The translations under genes were made by a program, and so were the position numbers. Source: Tieghemostelium lacteum (lineage: Eukaryota; Evosea; Eumycetozoa; Dictyosteliales; Raperosteliaceae). From it: a stretch of DNA of 64,000 bases. The first letter of the stretch is position 1; the number at the start of each line of letters is the position of its first letter. Location: the NCBI GenBank assembly GCA_001606155.1, contig LODT01000037.1, positions 930,001 to 994,000 of the forward strand. Direction: 5' to 3'. Of this stretch, positions 23,598 to 35,214 are shown piece after piece. The notes under the pieces were generated by a model. That model was not told where the DNA came from, did not search any database, and saw nothing but the letters and a program-made list of their open reading frames with translations.

Positions 23598-24496
23598 ATG
23601 GGATATTGGTTTTCAAAAATTCCATCCAAAAGATGGGCAGAAAAATTCTTTTTATTATATAGTCCAGTTTGGATGACTATATTCTCATTGATTGTTGCAA
23701 CAGAGACTTATAAAGTATGCTATTTTTTTTGAATGAAATTGAAGAGAGAAACAAAGAAACTTACACCAATTTTGACATAAACGTATTAAAGTTATTCTAT
23801 GATGTTGAATTCTTTATTTTAGGATTAGTTGTATCATTACCATGTGTATTGTATCCATTGGCATTCCCATGTGATGCTGATAAAGGTAAACCACTTAGAG
23901 ACAGATACTGGGTTAAGGCTAATATTTGGTTGGCACTTTTTGGATTTGTTGGAAACTACTTTTGGACACACTATTTCTTTGTGCTTTTGGAAGCAACTTA
24001 CAAGTTCCCAGTGACCTTTATGCTCAATGAGGTACCTGTATTTTTGTATTTTGTAACTCATGCCTATTTTGTAAGTTACCATGCAGCAACTACACCTATT
24101 TTACGTCGTTGGTGGACTGCATTCGGAGGTGGAAAATCATGGATCAAGACCCTAGGTTCCATCGTTATAGTATTCGCAATGGCCTATTTCACTGCATTTA
24201 TGGAGGCATGGACACTAGAGAAAGTTCCATACTACTCCATCAAAAACAGAGAGTCTATGTATCTCATAGGTTCAACATTCTACATGATCTATTTTGTCAT
24301 TTCTTTCCCAATGTTTGCTAGAATTGATGAGACTCCAAATGAACCAAGATGGTCACTTTCCAGAACTGCTCTAGAGGCTTTAGGCAGTGCAATGATTGTC
24401 TTTATCCTATGTGACTTTTGGAGACTTATCATTGGCGGTCTATCAGCATCCCCATCTCTCTCTATCCCATTTTTGGGTGCACATGGCATCAAATAA
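23598..24496 (+). CDS. cpi1: Cycloeucalenol cycloisomerase
   Basis: Two exons, 23598-23714 and 23792-24496, phase 0, 273 residues. Exon 1 begins MGYWFSKIPSKRWAEKFFLL, matching the plant CPI1 start (NPSKRWGELFFLL), and joins ETYK to LFYDVEFFILGL as in the plant enzyme. Core blocks are conserved: DRYWVKANIWLALFGFVGNYFWTHYFF, YHAATTPILRR, MEAWTLEKVPYYSIKNR, YFVISFPMFARIDE and a closing DFWRLIIGG. CPI1 opens the cyclopropane ring of cycloeucalenol; dictyostelids make sterols through cycloartenol, so it fits the host's pathway. Several membrane helices are present and the site is probably the ER. The in-frame ATG at 23717 lies within the intron and is not the start. Confidence 0.9.
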
Positions 24497-24712
24497 ATTT
24501 ACATCACTCATGAATAACATGGTCGTTCTAAATCATTTTTTTGAAATTTGCAACAACTATTTTTTAAATTCCTCACAGAATGACGAATCACACAAGGAAT
24601 TGTTTTGAGTTTTTTTTTGATTTGTTTTTGTCAAAACCCCACTTAGATATTTTTTTTTCAAACACAACAAATCCACATTTATATATAGTTATAGATATTC
24701 TGTTGTTTATAG

Positions 24713-25404
<692 letters not shown>

Positions 25405-25582
25405 ATCACCCCTTACCTATATAATATAGGGAGGTACTAATAAATACTTGTATATATAGAAACACAATAACAACACACCCACCATCCTCTTTTTTATGTA
25501 ATATAAATATAGATATATAAAAACATTAATTTATTTAAATTATTAGAAAATTAAACAAATATAAAATTTTATTTATAATAAT

Positions 25583-26395
25583 TTAAGCTTTTCTAATTAA
25601 TTTTAATTGTTTTTTGTTCATTTTCTTTATCTTTTTGGTATCTTTAATTATTTGAACTTGTTCTGATTTCTTTGTATTTTCTTCTTTTAGTTTTTGTTTA
25701 TCTCTTGCAGCTACAGCTCTGTCTACACGTTCCTTTTTGGCAGCAGCTTTCAATTCCAATTCTAAATCTTTAGTTCTCTGAGCTTCGTTTCTAAAATGAG
25801 ATTTCTTATCCCAATTACTATTGGACTTTTTAACCTTGATCAATGTATACAATTTCTTTGATGAATCCTTTTGTTTCCAAGTTCTACCTGAAACTGGTTT
25901 ACCAGTTTTACTATCTAAAGCTCTCTTTACATCACTCATATCAACATCATTTGAGACTGCAGTAGGTTTTTCCATTGAAATATCATCTTTACTCTCTTTT
26001 TTAATTTCTGGTATTTTCTCTACTTTTTTATCATCTTCATTATCATTATTATTACTAATTATACTACTATTACTATTTACAGGTTCTTGACCAACTTGAT
26101 CTAATTCATCAGAGATATTATTAATTACTTGTATACATTGAGGTGGTGTTTGAGGTGGTGTAATATCATTATCAATTGCAATAGGTTCAACAACTTTAGT
26201 GCTCTTTGTTCTCTTTTTTGAAAGAGATTTAGGAGTTTCAGGAACTACTACAACGGCTGTATCATTTTCGAGATCAACAGTATCAGATTCAGATTTTGAA
26301 TTTGCTGGTTTTTTAGTTCTTCTTTTTATGCTTAGTAATTGTGTTGCCTTCTCATATTGATCAGGATTTATTACAGAGGATCTTCTTGTCATCAT
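25583..26395 (-). CDS. CCDC86/Cgr1-like ribosome biogenesis protein
   Basis: About 270 residues from the ATG at 26395; the frame extends to 26410 only through GTG. The N-terminal half is a disordered Ser/Thr/Lys-rich region. The signature comes at about residue 160: RALDSKTGKPVSGRTWK, followed by a long Lys/Glu/Arg-rich helix ending IKKMNKKQLKLIRKA, as in yeast Cgr1 and human CCDC86. This family is nucleolar and takes part in 60S pre-rRNA processing. The gene is convergent with the Rab gene (178 bp between stops). Confidence 0.75.
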   Translation of the reverse strand: MMTRRSSVINPDQYEKATQLLSIKRRTKKPANSKSESDTVDLENDTAVVVVPETPKSLSKKRTKSTKVVEPIAIDNDITPPQTPPQCIQVINNISDELDQVGQEPVNSNSSIISNNNDNEDDKKVEKIPEIKKESKDDISMEKPTAVSNDVDMSDVKRALDSKTGKPVSGRTWKQKDSSKKLYTLIKVKKSNSNWDKKSHFRNEAQRTKDLELELKAAAKKERVDRAVAARDKQKLKEENTKKSEQVQIIKDTKKIKKMNKKQLKLIRKA

Positions 26396-26512
26396 CTTTA
26401 TTAAAATCACCTATAATTCGAAATCAACTTTCGTTCGTTTTTCAAAAATTGAATAATTACAAAATTTTTTTAAATTTCTAAATTTATTATAGATTTATTT
26501 CATCATTTTATA

Positions 26513-26983
26513 CTACCAAAATTCAGGACCATCTTCAATTGGAAACATTCCTACAAAATTTCCAGTAAGATAATCGACAAGCTTTCTTGCATAGTTTTGA
26601 CAATCATCTGTAATATAAGAATATCTAGAGTGTTCTCTAAAATTTGAGTGAAAAGTAGACCATGAAACATCACATTCTCCATAACAAGAAAGTCTAACTT
26701 TTCTACCTTCTTCTCCCCAAGTTTGTCTGGCAGCATCACCTAATGAATTTTCAACTTTACAAGCAACATAATGATTGGTATTTTTCTGTTGACATACATA
26801 TTGACCATTACTCAACTTTAATATAACAGACCAATGATTAGCACCCCACCAACTTATTAAAGATCTGAGACCAACCCATACATAAACAATTCTTACATCT
26901 TTTTCTCTGTCTTCAATACGAATATTTTGAAAAACTAATGGTGATCCAGTACCACCTCTAGATGATGAAGATGAACTACCCAT
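26513..26983 (-). CDS. LRAT/permuted papain-like fold protein, possible N-myristoylation
   Basis: 156 residues with no intron. The start MGSSSSSSRGG fits an N-myristoylation signal. NHWSVILKLSNGQYV carries a histidine and DDCQNYARKLVDYLTGNF a cysteine about 85 residues later, in the His-then-Cys order of LRAT and HRASLS enzymes (NCEHFV in that family). A basic stretch (EEGRKVRLSCYGECDV) lies between. It could be a lipid acyltransferase, thioesterase or amidase, or an inactive relative; I cannot choose. The assignment rests on two motifs. Confidence 0.5.
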   Translation of the reverse strand: MGSSSSSSRGGTGSPLVFQNIRIEDREKDVRIVYVWVGLRSLISWWGANHWSVILKLSNGQYVCQQKNTNHYVACKVENSLGDAARQTWGEEGRKVRLSCYGECDVSWSTFHSNFREHSRYSYITDDCQNYARKLVDYLTGNFVGMFPIEDGPEFW

Positions 26984-27375
26984 CTCTATATTTATTTACT
27001 TTTTTCAGAATAGTATTTATACTCTGTTAAATGGTATGAAATCAATTTCTATTTATGCAATTTAATTTAATTATGTAAATACTATCAACCATTAAAATTT
27101 TGAGCTTAAAATAGAGATTCTTGTTTCTACAAGAATTGTATTTCTCAATAAAAAATATCCATCCACTAGTATTAATTGAAATTAATCATTCAATCTGTGA
27201 CATTTTAAATTGATATTTTTTTTTAAATTTCAAAGCTATCAAAGTTTAAAAATAGAATTCAATAATGTTTTTGAAATTCAATAACTCAATTTTCGTTTAT
27301 TTTAATTTTAATTTTTTTAATTTTTTTATTTTTTAAATTTCCAATCGTTTCTAAGTCTATTGTCAAATACATGTA
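26984..27375. promoter_or_regulatory. Divergent promoter region with a start-stop upstream codon pair
   Basis: AT-rich DNA between the LRAT-like gene (-) and the Jiv90-like gene (+). An ATG followed at once by TAA (27371-27376) sits directly before the real start, overlapping it by one base (ATGTAATGG). Poly-T stretches precede it. No other element stands out. Confidence 0.45.
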
Positions 27376-27729
27376 ATGGAAAATAATAGTATAGTAGAGG
27401 AAGAAATAGAAAAAAAACAAGAGATTATAAATAATTCAGCTTCTACAGATACAGTAACTGAGACTAATGATCTACCATCTATTGAATCTATAGATGATGA
27501 TGATTTTGTTTCATTAGATAACTCGGTTATTGATAATGACGAAGTACAATCACTGAATGTTAAGGATAATACAGTTGGTGAAATACCAAGCAATGATGAT
27601 ACCTTGACTTTGAATAAAAATCAAGAAACAACTCTAGTAGAGGATATAGATGATGAATATGAAGTAACTGAAGAAAATGATGAATCAGAGGATGACGATG
27701 ACTCTGATATGGAGTTTGACGAGGAAGAA

Positions 27730-27761
<32 letters not shown>

Positions 27762-30597
27762 TTCAGAGTCTATATCATCAGAGGAATTAGATGATTCAAT
27801 TTCCAATAAAGGTGAAGAAGATGACGATGAAGAAGAAGATTACGAAGAAATGACACAAAACTCTTCAGATTTCTCAAGTTTGAATAATAGTGTTGAATCT
27901 ACTTCAGATTTCAAAAACTATAGTCTATTTGGTCACGATTCATTCTTTCAAAATATCATTCATCCAGTTTCTTCAAATTCTTCACCTACTGCACCAACAC
28001 CTTTAAAACCTTTTTTCAATACCACAAACAACAACAACAATAGTAATATAATCAATAATAATGGATTGTTTAATAGTCCATTTAGCCAATCTACTTTATT
28101 TAATAGTTTAAATAATAACAATAATAATAGTCTTCATAATGGAAATAGTAATTTCTTTAATTCACAGCAACAACAGTTTAAGAGTAGTACAGGTACAACT
28201 ACACCTACAGCTGTTGCAGCACAGGTAAATCAAGAGAATAAGTTTTTTATAATGACATGTCTAAATCAAGGATTCTCATTGGAGCAATGTCTATATGCAC
28301 TGTTTATATCTAATAATGATCAGCATTTGGCTTCTAAATGGTTACTAGAATTACAAAAGAACTTTTTTATGAATTGGTATTCGTTCTCACCCAATAATAC
28401 CAATTCTTATTTTAATACATTGGATAATATGTCAGCTACACCTACTCAACATGCTGGTTTACCTTCGTTCTTTAGTCCTTCTCCTACTGGAATGAATAGT
28501 TCAATTCCATCACCAATTAGAACACACCAAACACCTTTACAAACTAGTGGTGGCTCATCGTTATCTAACTCAACGACTATTCCATCTCCTTTAACTACAG
28601 CTACTACATCTACACATAGCAGTCCTATGGCAACCTCACCAGTGTACAAACAGGCACAACCAAATTTCACGAATGTAAACTACACTATTGATAGTAAGAA
28701 GGTATCTAAAGAATCACAATTCTCACCTAATATACAGTTATTAGATACTCAAAAGGTATTTAATATAGATTTAAAGCAACCAAATACTACTAGTGGTAGT
28801 GCAGGGGTTAATAGTGGTGGAGGTAATAGTGGTACAAGTACCGGTAATGTAAGTGCAAGCACAGGTACTTCCAGTAACAAAATTGAGGAAGCCAACAGAT
28901 ACTATGATATTGGTTTGTCATTCCTTAAGACTAGTGATTATGAAAAGGCTTTAAATCATTTTGATAAATCTTATGAACTGAATCCAACTAATCAGTCAAT
29001 GAACAAGATATTCGAATTAACAAATCTAATCTACAAGAACAAGGGTTTGAATAACAGTTCGAATACCACCATTACAACCGACGAAAAACCAATTCATCTT
29101 CAAACCACTTCACCCCCACCCACAAGTCAAATAAAATCTAGTGGCGAAATTAAATTTGGAATCAATAATTCTAGCCCTACAAAGAACAATAGTGACTATA
29201 AATTAGCTGCTAATCATAATAGTCCTAAGAGACCTTTAGGTCCACCCCCTGGTATAACCATTGACACACCTTTAGTTAGTAGTGGAAATAGTACAACGAA
29301 TACAGGACTGAATAACACCAATAAGAATAGTGATACTACTCAAAATAATAGTAATAATACAAATAAACAACAGAAAGAAAACTCAAAGAATCGTGATAAA
29401 AAAATTAAAAAACAGTTAAAAGAAGAGAAAAGAAGAGAGAAGGAGGAAAAGGATAAACAAGAGAAAAAAGAAAGAGAGGAGAGATTAGAGAAAGAGAGAT
29501 TAGAGTCATTGAAGAAGGAACAACAAGAACAGGAGAAAAAGGAAGCTGAAGAAAAGGAACGTAAAAAGAAACAAGAATTAGAGAGAATCGAAAGAGAGAA
29601 ACAATTAGAAAATGATAGACTAGAACAAGAACGTGAGAAAAAACTTAAAATTGAATTAGAGAAAAAACAAAAAGAGGAACGTGCTCAGAAAGAGAAGGAA
29701 AAGAGAAGACTTGAGAGAGAGAAAAGAGAAGAGAATTTGAGATCTCAAATTGAGATTGAAAAGAAAGAACGTGAACAGAGAGAACGTGAAAGAGAAGAAC
29801 AGGCACTTAAAGAACTTGAAAAAAAGAAACAATCTAAACAAAAACAAAGACAACAGTCTAGTAATAGTAACTCAAATTCTCCTGATGATTCTCAACAGGG
29901 TTTGTCTAATGACTCTATTGATGAATTACCAGATTTAATATCTGATGATGAAGATGATGATTATATTCAACATCAACCACATCAACCACATCAACCACAT
30001 CAACAACATCAACAACAACAGCAACAACCTCAACAACCAAAACAACCAAAACAAACTGAGAATATAGACAGTGGTAAAGCAACTATTGAAATGTCAAATA
30101 AAACCAAATCAAAGAAACAAAAGAGTTCAAGAAAATCTGGGTCATCGTCAGGGCCAAACATTCAAAATGTGGATACTGAAACTATACCAAATTTTGAAGG
30201 TGTAGATGAAGTTAAATTTAGCATTCAACCTAGAAAAGCATTGTTAACTAGACATCCAGTAGCTAACAAACATAAGAAGACTAATCCAGTATTTACATTT
30301 CTGTGGTGGATCATTAAGATATTTACACTACCTCTATTGGGAATTCTAGTAAAGATATTTTTTGGACTTAGATACAAATACTGTAAGGCATGTGATTCAT
30401 TTCATGATATGACACCAGTATCTGGATTTGTGTGGGCAGAAGGAAAGGAAAAAGATTCAGTTAGAATCTATTTCCTAGGTCATGACCTGCAGAAGGAAGA
30501 TGTTACTGAATATGTAGATCTCAAACAACTAAAAGATTTTGATTTGCATCATAAACCTTCCAAAGAGAGTAAAAAGTTCAAAAGAAAGAATAAATAA
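27376..30597 (+). CDS. Jiv90-like domain membrane protein with coiled coil and TPR
   Basis: A 1073-residue single exon. Parts in order: an acidic Asp/Glu-rich region (to ~165), an Asn-rich stretch, a helical UBA-like segment (CLNQGFSLEQCLYALFIS, ~295-330), a lone TPR-type unit (NRYYDIGLSFLKTSDYEKAL, ~510), a long charged coiled coil of EKER/KKEQ repeats (~670-830), His-Gln repeats (HQPHQPHQ), two hydrophobic helices (FLWWIIKIFTLPLLGILV) and a C-terminal block YCKACDSFHD...SGFVWAEG...YFLGHD...DVTEY. That last block resembles the Jiv90 domain of DNAJC14, but I see no J domain. It may sit in the ER membrane. Function is inferred from one domain only. Confidence 0.65.
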
Positions 30598-30623
30598 GTA
30601 CATCAAACATGTATACATTACTT

Positions 30624-32111
30624 TTATTTTCTACTATCTACATCATTTAGAAATTGATTTAATAACATTTCTGCAAGTTTAGGTTTGGAATGAGGACCTA
30701 CTAATCTATAACACGAACAATTATGTGGTAAGTTATAAAGTCTATTGTAGAGTTCTGGATCTGTTTCTTTTAATTTTTCAAAATCGGGAAGGCATTGAAT
30801 AACTCTAGCTATACTATCTGCAAAATTTACATAATCAGGATGAGGAAATAGTTTTCTAGGTATTGCATATCTAATATCAAGTTCAGCATTGAGATTTGTT
30901 GTCATTGTTTCTTGTGATGGGTATGGAATTTGACCACTCAACATCATTGTAACCATTCTAGCTTGTAATTCTAAAACTGTTGTATAGGTACCTCTAAACA
31001 CACCAACAAAAGCCAATCCCTTCATATCTAGTGGTGGTATACACTCCTTATATAGTATCATAGTTTGGTAACTGTCACTTTGAAATTGTAATCTCTTTTG
31101 AGTATCACTATCTAGAAAATCCAATGAACAACTAAAACCATTACAAAATATAATGATATCTATTTGGTTGGAGTTTATCAATGCTTGTGGATTTCTTTCC
31201 ACTTTGAATTTGTTGTCTCTCAAGTTCTCTAGATATCCATCACAAATAGTTAGAGGAATAAAGGTATTATACTGATCTTTTGGAATTCGAATGGACTCTA
31301 TATCCAATTGAAGAGGAGATATCTTTTCAAAGAATGAGTTGGTTGCAAGGTTTTTCTCTGTTTCTGATCTCTTTAGTGATGCATCTTGTTTTAATCTACT
31401 GTAGAATACCCAATCTAAAGGTACCCTCTCTTTATTACCATTTGGAATATATCTACCACAAATCCAATAATTTCTTCTAAAGTAATGATAAACCTCTGTA
31501 TTCGGTTGTCTAATGAGATCAGTAACTATATCACAACCTGAATTACCATTTCCAACCACCAACACTCTTTTACCTCTAAACTCTTCTGAATCTTTATAAT
31601 AAAGTGAATGTATAACTTTACCTCCACTCTCTTTAAACTTTTCCAAATCAACACCTTCAATTATACCTTCATATGGCAATGGTCGATCAAAAACACCAGA
31701 GGCTACAATCAGAAAATCAAATTTCATTTGATGTTCTTGACCAGTCTTGATATATCTATACGTTATATTCCATTTCTCATCTTTGTAACAAGCTTTTAAA
31801 ACTATACTTTGAAATCTAAAATATTTTTCAATTTGAAATTCTTTAATATATTCACCAAGGTACCGGTAAATGTCATTAGTAGTTGCAAAATCTTCACCCT
31901 GTTTCAAGAAACTATAAGGGAAATCAGAGTACATAAAAGTGTACTTTGAAATATTGGATCTTATTGAATTCCATGTTTTTCCTGATTTTGGATTCCAATT
32001 TCCGCCATATCCTTCATGTTGTTCAAATACAGTAGGTAATAGTCCACATGCTACAGATTCTTTACAAGCGGTTATACCTGAAATTCCAGCACCTATTATT
32101 GCTACTTTCAT
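30624..32111 (-). CDS. Flavin-containing monooxygenase
   Basis: 495 residues, one exon, clear ATG. The FAD-binding GAGISG stands at residues 7-12, an FMO-type segment GKVIHSLYYKDSEEFRGKRV near 190 corresponds to the FxGxxxHxxxF/Y fingerprint, and VVGNGNSGCDI provides the NADPH-binding GxGxxG. The length is close to the family's usual 450-530. FMOs oxidise nitrogen or sulfur in small molecules with NADPH and oxygen. The substrate is unknown. It is convergent with the Jiv90-like gene (26 bp between stops). Confidence 0.85.
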   Translation of the reverse strand: MKVAIIGAGISGITACKESVACGLLPTVFEQHEGYGGNWNPKSGKTWNSIRSNISKYTFMYSDFPYSFLKQGEDFATTNDIYRYLGEYIKEFQIEKYFRFQSIVLKACYKDEKWNITYRYIKTGQEHQMKFDFLIVASGVFDRPLPYEGIIEGVDLEKFKESGGKVIHSLYYKDSEEFRGKRVLVVGNGNSGCDIVTDLIRQPNTEVYHYFRRNYWICGRYIPNGNKERVPLDWVFYSRLKQDASLKRSETEKNLATNSFFEKISPLQLDIESIRIPKDQYNTFIPLTICDGYLENLRDNKFKVERNPQALINSNQIDIIIFCNGFSCSLDFLDSDTQKRLQFQSDSYQTMILYKECIPPLDMKGLAFVGVFRGTYTTVLELQARMVTMMLSGQIPYPSQETMTTNLNAELDIRYAIPRKLFPHPDYVNFADSIARVIQCLPDFEKLKETDPELYNRLYNLPHNCSCYRLVGPHSKPKLAEMLLNQFLNDVDSRK

Positions 32112-32594
32112 TTTATCATTATTGTGTTTAGAAAATAAAAAATTAACACTAATTAAACCCCAACAAAACTAATAATAAAAAATATTGTTTTATGAGCTAT
32201 ATGTCTATAAGTAAATATTGAAGATATACTTTTTTATAACTTCAATATTCACCTAGTACTAGATGAAAAGATGGAAATGGTGGATATATTTATATATTGA
32301 TACCGGATTTTCAGGTAATAAACTAAATTTTTTTTAAGTAATGGCAGCACTTGTGTAGACTTTAACAGTTTTTATGATCGCAACCAAATCTTTGATTCTC
32401 TTTTTACCAACATCAAGTTCCTCTGGAAACTCAATAAATAAACTGTTTAGTATTTTTAATTAAATTTCTAAGTGATCAATTTAATTAATTTGAAAAACTG
32501 ATTTAAATAAAAAAATGTTTTTCGTTCGGTTTTTTTTTTAAATATTCTTTATTTCGCATATTGACATTAGATATATTTTAAATTTACTTTAAAG
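32112..32594. promoter_or_regulatory. Divergent promoter region
   Basis: 483 bp between the FMO gene (-) and the Peter Pan gene (+). AT-rich with no open frame of note and no clear motif. Confidence 0.35.
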
Positions 32595-34048
32595 ATGTCT
32601 ACATCAATGAAAAAGTATACAGCAAGAATTGGTAAAAAAGGACCAATGAAGCATCCAAAAAACAATAAAAAAGGAAAAAAGGTTAAAACATTAGACGAAG
32701 AGGAAAGAGATGCACATTTGGATATCGATCAAGCACAAGTTAGTAAATCTATTGTATATAAAAGAGGAGACTGTAACAGAGGTATAAAGAATTTAGTTAA
32801 AGATTTTCGTAGAGTTATGGAACCGAATACAGCTGCAAAACTAAAAGAACAAAAGACTAATACCACAAAGGATTTTGCAAATGTTGCTGGTTTGTTTGGT
32901 GTCACTCATTTGGTGGCATTTTCCAGTACTGATATTGCAAGTTATTTAGCAGTTGGTAGACTTCCAAAAGGTCCTTCAACCACATTTAAAATCAATCAAT
33001 ATTCTTTGCAATCGGATATATCAAAAGTCAAATTAAGACCATCTTCATTCGCCAATGAATATTTATCTAGTCCTCTAGTGGTTTTGAATGGGTTTGGTAA
33101 GGGTACTCCACAATTAGAAATGGTTACTAACATGGTACAATCCATGTTTCCTTCTATAAATGTTTTTACAGTATGTTATAGTAATCTTGATTTGGTAATT
33201 TTTCATTCATTGAATTAACCTCTAATTATAATAATAATAACAAATATAGCTTAGATTATCAAAATGTAAAAGAGTTGTATTATTCAATTATGACAAAGAA
33301 ACAAATGAAATTGAATTTAGACATTATGCAATTAAAGTATCAGATGTAGGAGTGAATCGTAGTATTAAAAGAGTTATTCAATCAAGAATTCCAGATATTT
33401 CAAATCTAAATGATATCAGTGATTATGTTTTAGGGTAAGTTTTAGTTTAGAAATTAACAAATAGTGGTGGGTGAATTCAATAGCTAATTGTAATTATGTA
33501 TATATAGTGGAATGGGTGCAAGTGAAAGTGATTATGAAGATGCAGGAGATGGTCAAGTAGAATTGAGTTCAAAATCTATAAAATCAATTAGAGAAAATAA
33601 GAAATTAGAGAACAAACTAAGTAATCTAGATGAACCACAAAAGAAAGCTATTAAATTAGAAGAGATAGGTCCAAGAATGAACCTAACTCTTATTAAAGTT
33701 GAAGAGGATCTATTTAAAGGTGGTGTATTGTATCATCAATTCGTACACAAAACAGATGAACAAAAACATGAAATCGATCTCAAAATTAAAGAGAAAGCCA
33801 TTGAAAAAGAGAGAAGAAAGAAAGATCAGGAGGCCAATGTCGAAAAGAAAAAAAGTAAAAAGGATGGTAAAGATAACAAGAGAAAGTATCTAGACGATGA
33901 AAGTAAATTCTCAGATGATGACGATGAAGAATGGTACAGAAAAGAAATTGGTGAGGATCCTGATGAAACATTTAAATCCAGTAGTAACAATAATAGTCGT
34001 GGTGCTTCACATCCAAGATTCAAAAAGAAGTTTAAATCAAAACATTAA
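32595..34048 (+). CDS. ppan: Peter Pan / SSF1 ribosome biogenesis factor (Brix domain)
   Basis: Three exons, 32595-33170, 33250-33434 and 33508-34048, give 433 residues. The Brix domain is plain: KSIVYKRGD at its start, [50 protein letters not shown], and, after exon 2 joins, [24 protein letters not shown]. The tail is a Lys/Glu-rich nuclear-type region. SSF1/Peter Pan works in early 60S subunit assembly in the nucleolus. Both splices are supported by matching family sequence across the junctions. Confidence 0.92.
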
Positions 34049-34525
34049 AATCCAAAAAGACTTTATAATCCTTTCAAGTTTTTGTTTTTAATATTTATTT
34101 ATTTGAATAAATAAATAAACAATTACTTCTTTTACAATAATATTAAATATTTAAACTGAAAAAAATAGTATAGAGAAAAAAAAACAATAAGGCTATTAAC
34201 ATGTGAAGAGGTAATGTCCATAATGTATAATGCATGTTGCCATCGGAATGTGGTGGGTAATTTTACATTGACTGTCACTTTCAACAAATATTTTTTGAGA
34301 ATGTGTTGTGTGGGTATGAGAAGAAGAAGTGTGTGGTTTTTTTTTTTAGTTTTAGATAAAAAAAAATAAATATAAATACTCAATTTAATAAATCATTTCT
34401 TGATTTGCAATTATTTAATTATTATATTAATATAAAATAGATTTTCAATTAATTAAAAAAAAAAACAGGGTATAAAAAAATTAATTAAATTTTAATCATT
34501 TGGCATTTTAGACTTTTAAACAAAT
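34049..34525. promoter_or_regulatory. Upstream region of the PH-like gene with GT-rich boxes
   Basis: 477 bp. Two GT-rich boxes, GTGTTGTGTGGGTATG at 34303-34318 and AGTGTGTGGTTT at 34329-34340, resemble GBF-type G-boxes and lie about 200 bp before the next start. The rest is AT-rich. Confidence 0.35.
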
Positions 34526-35075
34526 ATGACAAAACTAAAAAAATCAATAAAATCATTATTTGTAAAGAGCAGTTCCAAGGATAAAAACTCAAAAGATGAG
34601 ATTGAATCATTGGGATCAAAATCTTCTTATTCAGATTCTGCTAGTATAGATTGTAGCCATTCCAATTTAAATATTATAGAAGAATCATTTACAGTACAAG
34701 TAAGTAATTTGTATTTCAGAATATATAGTTTTGGAATGATATTAATTTGCAATTTAGCATTTGGTAATGGATGAGAAAAGGTGTAGAGGAGCATCTCCGG
34801 AACAAGTTTGGGTAGAAAGGACAATGATATTAAATGAACAAGGTGTATTTTTATTAAAAGGAAGTGTCATTGATTGTCATTGGAGTTTCTCACTCATTAA
34901 GGAATTTGAATTAGATCCCAATTGGATTGATTGGATAATTATATTGAGAGATGGTTCAAAATTATTTTTAAAATCCTATGAAGCACTTCAAATTCATTTG
35001 AAAATGGACCAAATTATAAGGAAACTTATTAATCTAATATCAAATCCAGCAATTGTAACCAATAATAGTATATAA
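34526..35075 (+). CDS. Small protein with a PH-like fold (hypothetical)
   Basis: Two exons, 34526-34699 and 34758-35075, phase 0, 163 residues. The first 55 residues are Lys/Ser-rich (KKSIKSLFVKSSSKDK). The rest alternates strands and ends in an amphipathic helix: WVERTMILNEQGVFLLKG, HWSFSLIKEFELDPNW, DWIIILRDGSKLFLKSYEA, HLKMDQIIRKLINLI. This strand-strand-helix order looks like a pleckstrin-homology domain, but there is no decisive residue. Function unknown. Confidence 0.6.
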
Positions 35076-35214
35076 ATTTCCAAAATTCTAAAAACAACCC
35101 TCTAATGCTGAAAGACAGGAGTGTTGTATGTAAATATAAAATATATTCGAAAATCAATGTACATAATTTTTAATAAATACTATATACACAAACCAACAAA
35201 TGAAATAAATTTAT

